Part shown: piece after piece, positions 6,668 to 13,153 of the stretch
Layout of the letters: each line of letters starts with the position of its first letter
Position numbering within the stretch: position 1 is the first letter of the stretch
DNA from: B8-G4 sp033720735
GTDB lineage: Bacteria; Bacteroidota; Bacteroidia; Chitinophagales; Saprospiraceae
Direction of reading: 5' to 3'
NCBI GenBank assembly: GCA_033720735.1
Contig: JAWWBX010000097.1
Coordinates: forward strand, 1-13,153
DNA: 13,153 nt
The notes under the pieces: generated by a model
Told to the model about the DNA's origin: nothing
The model's input: the letters and a program-made list of their open reading frames with translations, nothing else
Database searches by the model: none
Program-made: the position numbers and the translations under genes

Positions 6668-7903
6668 ATGAGCGGACAAACAGAGGATATCACCATTTTC
6701 GGCGCCGATCTCATCGACCAACAGTCGATCGATCAGTTGCGGCGGGCCATGACCGAAGACAGCATCGGTGTGCTGAATGCGGACGCACACTACGGCTACG
6801 GGCACCCGATTGGCGGTGCCATCGCGTACCGGGACAAGATCTCGTTGAGTGGTGTGGGGTTTGATATTGCCTGCGGCAACAAGGCGGTCCGCACCAATAT
6901 CCAGGCGCGGGATGCGGATCTGGCACGGGTGATGGACGAGGTCACCCGGCAGATCGGGTTTGGTCTGGGCCGGCCCAATCCCACACCGATCGACCACCCG
7001 GTGTTTGACCAGATCAACAATCTGGATTTGCAAATCCCTTCCGCCCGGAAGCACGAGCTGATGGAAAAAGCCCGGGTGCAGCTTGGCACCGTAGGCAGTG
7101 GCAATCATTTTGTCGATCTCTTCGAGGATGAGGACGGCTGGCTGTGGATCGGCGTGCATTTCGGGTCGCGTGGATTCGGCCACACCATCACTATGGGGTT
7201 TATCGCGATCGCTCACGGGAAATCATTTGGCGAAAGGGTCCACGAAGGCGGGATGGACAGCCCCCCCATTCTTTTTGACGCTGACTCAGAGACGGGGCAG
7301 GACTATCTCGAGGCCATCCGCGTTGCGGGCGAATACGCATACGCGGGCCGCAACTACGTGGTCGACAAGATCCTCGAAATACTCGGTGCGCAACACGACT
7401 TTGAGGTGCACAACCACCACAACTTCTGTTGGGAAGAAGAGCACTTTGGCGAGAAGTTTTTCGTAGTCCGCAAAGGGTGCACGCCCGCCTTCCCGGGCCA
7501 GAAAGGCTTCGTCGGGGCGACCATGTTTGATACCTCCGTGATCCTGAAGGGCATCGATTCCGAGAAGTCGCGCCGTGCCCTGTACTCCACGGTGCACGGT
7601 GCCGGGCGGGTCATGTCCCGGCGCAAGGCCCGTGGTAAAGTCAAATGGCAGCGCGGGCGCGACGGCAGTCGTCACCTGGTCACCGTCAAACCCGGTGCCG
7701 TCGACTTCAACAACACCCGGCGACGGGCACACGACCTGGGCATTGAGTTGCGTGGCGCCGATGCCGACGAGAGCCCGGAGTGTTACAAGGACCTCGATGA
7801 GGTCCTGGCCCGTCAGGGAGAGACCATTCGCGTGCTGCACCGTCTCAAACCAGTCGGGGTTGCCATGGCCGGCCCGGATATCTACGATCCGTACAAGGAC
7901 TAG
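6668..7903 (+). CDS. rtcB: RtcB-family RNA ligase
   Basis: 411 residues, like E. coli RtcB (about 408). RtcB joins 2',3'-cyclic-phosphate or 3'-phosphate RNA ends to 5'-OH ends using GTP and manganese, in tRNA splicing or RNA repair. All metal and nucleophile positions are present: GVGFDIACGNKAVRTN (Asp66, Cys69), LGTVGSGNHF (His147), VHFGSRGFGH (His164), HNHHN (His251) and STVHGAGR with the guanylylated His310. RKGCTPAFPGQKG (268-280) is the downstream nucleotide-binding block. DIACGN instead of DIGCG, and DAHYGYGHPIGG near residue 40, place it in the branch that differs from the E. coli enzyme. The loop usually GSMG reads GATMF here (283-287). No rtcA, rtcR or archease gene is nearby. It leads the next gene by 52 bases. 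Ligase activity is inferred from family. Confidence 0.93.
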   Translation: MSGQTEDITIFGADLIDQQSIDQLRRAMTEDSIGVLNADAHYGYGHPIGGAIAYRDKISLSGVGFDIACGNKAVRTNIQARDADLARVMDEVTRQIGFGLGRPNPTPIDHPVFDQINNLDLQIPSARKHELMEKARVQLGTVGSGNHFVDLFEDEDGWLWIGVHFGSRGFGHTITMGFIAIAHGKSFGERVHEGGMDSPPILFDADSETGQDYLEAIRVAGEYAYAGRNYVVDKILEILGAQHDFEVHNHHNFCWEEEHFGEKFFVVRKGCTPAFPGQKGFVGATMFDTSVILKGIDSEKSRRALYSTVHGAGRVMSRRKARGKVKWQRGRDGSRHLVTVKPGAVDFNNTRRRAHDLGIELRGADADESPECYKDLDEVLARQGETIRVLHRLKPVGVAMAGPDIYDPYKD

Positions 7904-7955
7904 CTGGGGTCTGACGAGAATGCCGTAAGTTCACGGAAACAGTCGTTTAGCGCAC

Positions 7956-9041
7956 ATGCCACATCCTCCGACGACCGCCGATGCGCGCGATCGCGTGCAA
8001 CGCGTGAGTTTCTTTATCGCACTCATCCTCGTCACTACGGCCTTTCTGGGACTGGTCTTTGACTTTTTGCTCGCATGCTTTTGGGCGGCCATCCTGGCGA
8101 TCATCTTCAAGGGCGTACACCGGTGGATGACAGACAAATGGCCTGAACGTGACAATCTGACCGCGCTGGCCACCACCCTCTTTATCGTTCTGGTCGTCGT
8201 CACCCCGGTGACGCTGGTGAGTATTCTCGTCATCAAGGAGAGTACGGTGATCTATCAGGAAATCGAAGATGGCAACTTGCAGCCGACGGCGATTGTCGAC
8301 CAGATCAGAGAGCGGTTGCCGGCCGTGGAACGGGCTTTTGAACGCGTGGGCATCACCAAGGAAGAACTGGATGAACGACTCAACAACTTTACCACTTCGA
8401 TCGTGCAGGGCGCCGGTGATCTTGCTCTGAGGTACACTCAGGATGCTATTTCTCTGTTCATACAGTTCACCCTCATGCTGTACCTGTTATTCTTCTTCCT
8501 GCGTGACGGAGGTGTCATCATGCGCGCGATCCAGCGCGCCTTGCCGCTGGGGGATGTTTTAGAGGAACACCTGTTCAACCGGTTTGCGGATGTCTCCCGG
8601 GCCACACTGAAGGGTACGGTGATCGTCGCAACCATCCAGGGTTCGATAGGCGGCATTCTGTTCTACATTCTGGGTATCCCGGGTGCGGTATTCTGGGGGG
8701 TCCTGATGATCCTGCTGTCATTGCTGCCAGTCGGCGGCAGCGCGCTGGTCTGGTTTCCAGCGGCAGTGATCCTGTTCATCCAGGGGGATGTGACGGAGGC
8801 GATTGTCATTGTGGTGGTCGGCGTACTGATCATTGGCCTGATCGACAATTTGCTGCGTCCCCGGCTCGTGAGCCGTGACACGAAGATGCCCGATTATCTC
8901 ATTTTGCTTGCGACCCTGGGGGGCTTGGCCTGGTTTGGCATTTCCGGCTTTATTATTGGTCCGGTCATTGCGGCGTTGTTCCTGACGTGCTGGGAGATCA
9001 CCGGGCAAAATTTCGGGGAGAACGAAGAAGATGCCGGCTGA
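7956..9041 (+). CDS. AI-2E family transporter (UPF0118, PerM/TqsA-like)
   Basis: 361 residues. The family layout is clear: two N-terminal helices (about 17-51), a third (71-93), a soluble helical insert (95-160), a further helix (about 164-182, LFIQFTLMLYLLFFFLRDG), and a C-terminal block of helices (about 219-346). Conserved blocks are the Gly-rich GSIGGILFYILGIPGAVFWG, LLPVGGSALVWFPAA, DNLLRPRLVSRD and the final GGLAWFGISGFIIGPVIAA. The family includes E. coli TqsA (AI-2 export) and proteins linked to sodium/proton or other solute export; the substrate here cannot be told. Inner membrane. The protein ends in an acidic tail ENEEDAG. It follows rtcB by 52 bases and precedes the sensor kinase by 51, and may be its own unit. 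No quorum-sensing gene is next to it. Confidence 0.93.
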   Translation: MPHPPTTADARDRVQRVSFFIALILVTTAFLGLVFDFLLACFWAAILAIIFKGVHRWMTDKWPERDNLTALATTLFIVLVVVTPVTLVSILVIKESTVIYQEIEDGNLQPTAIVDQIRERLPAVERAFERVGITKEELDERLNNFTTSIVQGAGDLALRYTQDAISLFIQFTLMLYLLFFFLRDGGVIMRAIQRALPLGDVLEEHLFNRFADVSRATLKGTVIVATIQGSIGGILFYILGIPGAVFWGVLMILLSLLPVGGSALVWFPAAVILFIQGDVTEAIVIVVVGVLIIGLIDNLLRPRLVSRDTKMPDYLILLATLGGLAWFGISGFIIGPVIAALFLTCWEITGQNFGENEEDAG

Positions 9042-9053
9042 GGGGCCATTCAC

Positions 9054-9082
9054 TCAGTTGATACACCAACTTGCACGTTCGA
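9054..9082 (+). promoter_or_regulatory. Possible LytTR-type direct repeat upstream of the sensor gene
   Basis: TCAGTTGAT (9054-9062) matches the published LytTR half-site consensus [TA][AC][CA]GTTN[AG][TG] at all positions. A second copy, CACGTTCGA (9074-9082), matches at 7 of 9. The GTT cores are 20 bases apart, close to the 21-22 expected for two half-sites separated by 12-13 bases. As the adjacent operon encodes a LytTR regulator, autoregulation is plausible, but single half-sites are common by chance. Confidence 0.3.
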
Positions 9083-9090
9083 GGGTGTAT
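9061..9090. repeat. Inverted repeat immediately before the sensor kinase start codon
   Basis: ATACACC (9061-9067) and GGTGTAT (9084-9090) are perfect 7-base inverted arms with a 16-base spacer, ending 2 bases before the ATG at 9093. A second smaller one, AGTTG/CAACT (9056-9060 and 9067-9071), overlaps the first arm. The arms lie 23 bases apart centre to centre, about two helical turns, as for a dimeric operator; alternatively a leader hairpin over the start. Confidence 0.4.
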
Positions 9091-9092
9091 AA

Positions 9093-11285
9093 ATGCTCGA
9101 CTCACGCGAATATTGTGCTGTTTTGCAATACGCTTCGACCATAAGCGCCCTGCTTTTGCTGGCCCTGATCACCTGCGTTCAGTCATGGGCACAAGTGCCG
9201 CGATGGTATCATGATGTGGTCGTGTACGAGAATATGATTGGTGGTGAACCAACCCTATTGTTCGACATGGCCGAAGACGAGTGGGGCTACCATTGGTACG
9301 CGACACGTGACGGTCTGTTCAGGTTTGATGGATACGAGTACACGCCCGCTATCGGCGTGGCCCGGGATACGCTGTCATCGACGGGATTCAGTCCCAACAA
9401 GGTCGCATACCTCGCCGAAGGCCAGCTTGTACTGGGGTCACGATATGGCCAGATCGCAACCTTCTCGACTGAGGGGGTGATCACGCAACGCTGGGACTTG
9501 TTTGCGGATCACGACATGGAAAACAAGCCCGTCATCATGAGCACCCGTACCATCTTCACCGAGGGTGACAGCGTGATCTGGGTTGGCAACTCACTCGGAT
9601 TGCGGCGTATCTTCCCCGGGCACAACGAGATCGGATGTTTCACCGCGTTTGAAGAACCGGATACGATCAAAGGCTGGATCCGTGATCCGAACATCGTGTG
9701 GTCGATTGCAAACAATGCCAACAATGCTGATCAACTCATTGTCGGCATGCAGGGCGGTCTGGCCTTCTTTGACAAGCGGAAGGAGGTCTTCACAAAAACA
9801 TTGCTGGAAGGGCATGCGATCAACACCGTTTACCATGATACGGAACGGAACACGATCTACGCCTCGGCATGGGGTAGGGGGCTCTTCGAGATCGATTGTC
9901 AGACCTGGGAATACCGACAGTACCCGGTGGATCCTTACGGCTCCGGGATCTGGTGGATCGGCAAATTCAATGACGTCCTCATCCTGTCAGGCACTGAGTA
10001 CGGGTTCCATTTTTTTGATCCCGCTACGCGCCAATTGCTGCATGTGCAGGACCCTGACCACAATATCCCGCTCAGGTTTGAGGAATCAGCCGTGCAGGGC
10101 TCGCCAATGACCGACCGATGGGGCGATCTCTGGTTCAGGCTGCCGGCCCACCGACTCCGGATACAAGTGCATGCGCCCATGGGTGCCGCCGATCCGCCGC
10201 AATTGCGCATGACGTCCTACCAATCGTCAGGTGATCTGCCCAGGCGTGTCCAGGACAATGCCAGGATCATCCTGACACCTGGTGTGCAGAACTGCCAGAT
10301 CCGGTTTGCTGCTATCAATCCCCGCCGCCCCGACCATGTGCGTTACGCGTTTCGGATTGGAGAAGGTGACTGGTCCGATGCTGGCACTTCCCGGCAGGTG
10401 TCCTTCAACAATCTCGGTCATGGCACCCACGACATCTTTGTGCGGGCAGAAGATCCATCGGCCTTTGGAACGATCGAAACTGCTGTGGCCAGCGTCCAGG
10501 TGACGCTTCCCGTATGGCGGCGACCTTTCTTTCGGGTCGGAGGTGTCCTGCTGTTGCTGTTGGTGTTGGCGGTCGCCTGGTGGATCCGGTCCCGCCAGAT
10601 CCGATCACGCGAACGGATCAAAGCGCTCGAGCGGAACTACGCCGAGCTCGAACTGACGGCCTTGCGTGCCCAGATGAACCCGCATTTCATGTTTAACAGT
10701 CTCAACTCGATCCGCAACTTCATTTTGCAATCCGAGCCCCGTGAAGCTGCAGAGTATCTCTCGCGGTTTGCGCACCTGATCCGCATGATCCTGCAAAATT
10801 CACGTGAACAATACATTTCGCTGCAGGAAGAGCTGGATGCCTTGTTCCTGTATATTGATCTGGAAAAACTGCGCTTTGAAAGTGGTTTTGAGTTCAACTG
10901 CATCATTGACGAACGCATCGATTTGAAAGCGATCCGGATCCCGCCCATGATCCTGCAGCCGTATGTTGAAAACGCGATCTGGCATGGATTGATGCACAAG
11001 GACGAACCGGGCATACTGATCGTTTCGGTTGGGCGACAGAACGGTCAAGTGGAATGTGTCATTGAGGACGACGGGATCGGCCGGGACCGGGCCCGTGCCT
11101 TGAAAAGCAAATCAGCCACCCGCCACAAGAGCATGGGACTGGGAATTACTGAAGACCGGCTCGCCATTCACAACCGCATGCACCAGTTGGGCATAGAGAT
11201 CGAGATCATCGACAAGTACGGAGACAGCCGTGAGCCCGAAGGCACGCGCGTGGTGGTCAGCATCCCGGACAAGAAACAGCAATGA
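9093..11285 (+). CDS. Sensor histidine kinase: seven-bladed propeller, Y_Y_Y domain, LytS-type kinase
   Basis: 730 residues. Signal peptide to about residue 33 (SWA-Q). Seven blade-like motifs of the Reg_prop kind follow at roughly 65-80, 112-124, 161-173, 213-227, 254-268, 294-309 and 344-357 (for example GLFRFDGYEY, VIWVGNSLGLRRI, IYASAWGRGLFEID), consistent with one propeller. A Y_Y_Y-like beta-sandwich is at about 385-470 (RYAFRIGEGDWSDAG), one membrane helix at 480-498, and then the kinase: RAQMNPHFMFNSLNSIRNFI with the phosphorylated His531, QPYVENAIWHG (N-box, Asn627), EDDGIGR (658-664) and GLGI (682-685) of the ATP-binding domain. So the periplasmic part should sense a ligand, possibly a glycan or envelope signal, and pass it to the LytTR regulator encoded immediately downstream. 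Most family members carry two propellers; this one has one. It overlaps the regulator gene by 4 bases. Confidence 0.92.
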   Translation: MLDSREYCAVLQYASTISALLLLALITCVQSWAQVPRWYHDVVVYENMIGGEPTLLFDMAEDEWGYHWYATRDGLFRFDGYEYTPAIGVARDTLSSTGFSPNKVAYLAEGQLVLGSRYGQIATFSTEGVITQRWDLFADHDMENKPVIMSTRTIFTEGDSVIWVGNSLGLRRIFPGHNEIGCFTAFEEPDTIKGWIRDPNIVWSIANNANNADQLIVGMQGGLAFFDKRKEVFTKTLLEGHAINTVYHDTERNTIYASAWGRGLFEIDCQTWEYRQYPVDPYGSGIWWIGKFNDVLILSGTEYGFHFFDPATRQLLHVQDPDHNIPLRFEESAVQGSPMTDRWGDLWFRLPAHRLRIQVHAPMGAADPPQLRMTSYQSSGDLPRRVQDNARIILTPGVQNCQIRFAAINPRRPDHVRYAFRIGEGDWSDAGTSRQVSFNNLGHGTHDIFVRAEDPSAFGTIETAVASVQVTLPVWRRPFFRVGGVLLLLLVLAVAWWIRSRQIRSRERIKALERNYAELELTALRAQMNPHFMFNSLNSIRNFILQSEPREAAEYLSRFAHLIRMILQNSREQYISLQEELDALFLYIDLEKLRFESGFEFNCIIDERIDLKAIRIPPMILQPYVENAIWHGLMHKDEPGILIVSVGRQNGQVECVIEDDGIGRDRARALKSKSATRHKSMGLGITEDRLAIHNRMHQLGIEIEIIDKYGDSREPEGTRVVVSIPDKKQQ

Positions 11286-12034
11286 TGAAAGCCATCCTGA
11301 TCGACGACGAAAAAAGTGCTCTACAATCCCTGAAGATGGATCTGGAAGAGTACTGCCCCGAAGTGGAGGTCGTGGCGCTATGCCAAAGCCCGGCTGAGGG
11401 GATACGGGCGATCAGTGATCACCAGCCTGACATGGTCTTTCTCGATATCGAGATGCCCAAAATGAACGGTTTCGAGCTGCTGCAGAGCCTGCCGTCCATT
11501 GCATTCGATGTCATTTTTGTCACCGCGTACGATCAGTTTGCTGTCAGAGCCTTCGAGTTCAATGCCGTTGATTACCTGCTGAAGCCCATCTTGCGAGCGC
11601 AGCTCATCCAGGCCGTGCAGAAAGTCACCGATCGACAGCAACATCATTTCGCGCAAGCCGAGTTGGACGCTCTGATCAACAACATACAACTACAGTCACA
11701 CCATACGATCACGAATATTGCACTCCCGTGCAGTGACGGATATGAATTCGTTCCGGTCAACGAGATCACACATCTGGAGGGTGAAAGCAATTACACCTGG
11801 GTCCACATCCAATCCAGGAAGAAATATCTCGTGGCCAAGACGATGAAGGAAATGTCCTCGATGATCCCGTTCCCTCAATTCTTCCGTGCTCACAAGAGCC
11901 ACATCGTCAATCTCAACCATGTCGCGAAATACGTACGCGGACGTGGCGGTTATCTCGTCCTCCGCGATGGTGGCGGTCATATCCCGGTGTCCCGGAGTCA
12001 GAAGGATGAATTGATGCGCGTTCTCAACGTTTAG
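11282..12034 (+). CDS. LytTR-family response regulator
   Basis: 250 residues. A receiver domain covers about 1-118: acidic pair Asp8-Asp9, phosphorylation site Asp55 in VFLDIEMPKMNG, Thr81 in VTAYDQFA and Lys101 in LLKPI. A LytTR DNA-binding domain covers about 142-250, with HLEGESNYTWVHI, KYLVAKTMKEM, FFRAHKSHIVNL and VPVSRSQKDEL-like end (IPVSRSQKDEL) positions that are diagnostic. LytTR proteins bind direct-repeat sites as transcription regulators. The gene overlaps the sensor's stop codon by four bases (ATGA, with a second ATG directly after), so the pair is translationally coupled and is almost certainly a cognate two-component system. Start codon choice between 11282 and 11285 changes one residue only. 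Target genes unknown; its own operon and the downstream secreted protein are candidates. Confidence 0.95.
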   Translation: MMKAILIDDEKSALQSLKMDLEEYCPEVEVVALCQSPAEGIRAISDHQPDMVFLDIEMPKMNGFELLQSLPSIAFDVIFVTAYDQFAVRAFEFNAVDYLLKPILRAQLIQAVQKVTDRQQHHFAQAELDALINNIQLQSHHTITNIALPCSDGYEFVPVNEITHLEGESNYTWVHIQSRKKYLVAKTMKEMSSMIPFPQFFRAHKSHIVNLNHVAKYVRGRGGYLVLRDGGGHIPVSRSQKDELMRVLNV

Positions 12035-12181
12035 CCGAAGTACCTGGCAACGCACCTGTCCACTCACTCAATGCGGGTGCCCATTCACTCGCCGTGGTTT
12101 TCGGCGATCCGTCTGTCGGGATAGATTGCAGACAATAGGCATATGAAGGATCATGTGCTTTCAATCAAAGGCCTGTCAACT
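12035..12181 (+). other. Intergenic region after the regulator, with a small hairpin
   Basis: The 147 bases hold TCGCCG-TGGTTTT-CGGCGA (12089-12107), a perfect 6-bp GC-rich stem followed by TCCGTC, which may end the sensor/regulator transcript, though no U tract follows. I found no full Bacteroidota promoter and no convincing LytTR half-site pair upstream of the last gene. An in-frame ATG at 12143 would lengthen the last protein by 13 residues. Confidence 0.35.
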
Positions 12182-13153
12182 ATGAAATGGTACTTGCTTC
12201 TCCTTGCATTCCTCCCGTTGCGTCTCGTTGCACAAAACGTCGGGATCAACATTGACGCCCCCATCTTTCAACTGGACGTGCGTTCACCCACATCAGGTGA
12301 GCTCACTTTCCTCAATATCGCCTCCCAGGACAACAACTACTTCACCAGGCTGATCGCGGGTCATCCGGGTTCGCCGGCATCTTCCCTGTCATGGCGTACG
12401 GGGTCACCTCTCAACCTGGGAATGTGGGACCAGACCAACTTCGTCTATTCACTGGTCATGCACCTGAGCCCGCTCAACCGGGTGGGCATCAACACCTTCG
12501 ATCCGGAATTTGACCTCGACGTGAGGGGGCTTAATGATACGTTCGATGGTGGCGAACTGCAGCTTGCCACCCCGGGACAGACCAATTTTCTGCGCTTCTT
12601 CGGTGGCAGGCTGGGCGACCCGCATCCGTTCCTCGCATTTTCTGACACCGATACCTTCCATATTGTCACAACTGCCGTTGACTGGTCGACGTATGCCCGG
12701 CGGCTCACCATGCTCCCCAATGGACGCGTCGGGATCGGCACCGAAACGCCTCTTGCCATCCTCGACATCGCAGGCGCTGGTGATGGCGTCGAATTACTCA
12801 GATTTTCGACAGAGCGGCCGTGGGTATTCCGGCAGACCGGCACCGGAGTCGCATCCAAACTGACCCTGCAGAGCACTGTCAACAGCAAGGTATTTGAGAT
12901 CCTCTCTGAAGACAACACCAACCGGGCCGCGATCTTTCATTCCAGCAATACGCATAGCAATGTGCTCCTCGTCCCGGATGGCGGGGAGGCGGGGGTCGGG
13001 GTGGAAGATCCGCTGGCCAAACTGCATATCGTTCACAATAGCGGGATCGGCTGGCCAAACCTGCGTATTACCGAGGATGATAGCGATTTTGCCCGGATCA
13101 AGCTCGAGACGGGCACGGAGCCGGGTACCTTTTGGGATATTGCCGGGAAGTCA
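12182..13153 (+). CDS. Secreted VGIGT-repeat protein, 3' end outside the window
   Basis: At least 324 residues; the frame runs off the right edge. Residues 1-17 are a signal peptide (MKWYLLLLAFLPLRLVA-Q). The rest is organised around a repeated turn: VGINIDAPIFQLDV at 20-33, VGINTFDPEFDLDV at 101-114, VGIGTETPLAILDI at 183-196 and VGVEDPLAKLHI at 272-283, at spacings of about 81, 82 and 89 residues. Such VGIGTxxPxxxLxV modules are widespread in secreted Bacteroidota proteins and in tail-fibre-like proteins, often ending in an S74 chaperone domain or a T9SS sorting signal; neither can be seen here. The start at 12182 was chosen because it gives a clean signal peptide; the in-frame ATG at 12143 would add an odd 13-residue leader. 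Likely a surface or extracellular fibrous protein; function unknown. It lies downstream of the regulator. Confidence 0.75.
   Translation, partial: MKWYLLLLAFLPLRLVAQNVGINIDAPIFQLDVRSPTSGELTFLNIASQDNNYFTRLIAGHPGSPASSLSWRTGSPLNLGMWDQTNFVYSLVMHLSPLNRVGINTFDPEFDLDVRGLNDTFDGGELQLATPGQTNFLRFFGGRLGDPHPFLAFSDTDTFHIVTTAVDWSTYARRLTMLPNGRVGIGTETPLAILDIAGAGDGVELLRFSTERPWVFRQTGTGVASKLTLQSTVNSKVFEILSEDNTNRAAIFHSSNTHSNVLLVPDGGEAGVGVEDPLAKLHIVHNSGIGWPNLRITEDDSDFARIKLETGTEPGTFWDIAGKS

Noticed and set aside
6626..7216. 196-residue minus-strand open frame opposite rtcB.
   Set aside because: Antisense shadow of rtcB, which has every catalytic residue; no domain seen in the shadow.
7956..9041. Quorum-sensing module from the AI-2E-family transporter next to a two-component system.
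   Set aside because: The family has many non-AI-2 members, there is no luxS or lsr gene here, and the two genes are not coupled.
12445..12921. 158-residue minus-strand frame under the VGIGT-repeat gene.
   Set aside because: The plus frame has a signal peptide and regular repeats; the minus frame is Ser/Pro/Arg-rich and matches nothing I know.

Overview
The window looks like an ordinary chromosomal stretch of a fairly GC-rich member of the Bacteroidota, most like Saprospiraceae/Lewinella-type bacteria. The grounds are gene content (propeller/Y_Y_Y/LytS sensor kinase with a LytTR regulator, VGIGT-repeat secreted protein, outer-membrane barrel protein ending in Phe, many signal-peptide and lipoprotein genes), Bacteroidota-type promoter boxes (TAnnTTTG) next to start codons, and little Shine-Dalgarno sequence. 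The phylum is fairly safe; the family is inference. No insertion sequence, prophage, CRISPR array, rRNA or tRNA was recognised, and no gene-free stretch reaches 300 bases.

Layout, left to right. (1) 2-184: C-terminal end of a CNNM/CBS hemolysin-family membrane protein. (2) 223-1374, minus: secreted alpha/beta-hydrolase esterase with an N-terminal starch/glycogen-binding-like domain. (3) 1414-2595, plus: a two-gene unit, 3 bases apart, of a small protein of the family usually labelled 'N-acetylglutamate synthase' and a FRG-domain protein. (4) 2682-3278 and 3308-4261, plus: an outer-membrane beta-barrel-like protein and a lipoprotein with a HELGH zinc-protease motif and a lectin-like tail. (5) 4258-5337 and 5420-6625, minus: a lipoprotein with a C-terminal CxxCH haem motif and an MFS transporter; the haem lipoprotein's stop codon overlaps the stop of the convergent metallopeptidase gene. 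(6) 6668-7903 and 7956-9041, plus: an RtcB-family RNA ligase and an AI-2E-family membrane transporter. (7) 9093-12034, plus: a translationally overlapping sensor kinase/response regulator pair. (8) 12182 to the right edge: a secreted repeat protein cut by the window end.

How the genes may work together: the clearest functional unit is the LytS/LytTR pair, with a possible LytTR direct repeat and an inverted repeat just before its first gene (autoregulation is inference). The FRG pair is probably co-translated. The rest look like independent cell-envelope and housekeeping genes. I found no convincing new multi-gene system; the most interesting items are the metallopeptidase lipoprotein, the haem lipoprotein with an extra CxxC, the FRG pair, the single-propeller sensor and its upstream repeats.
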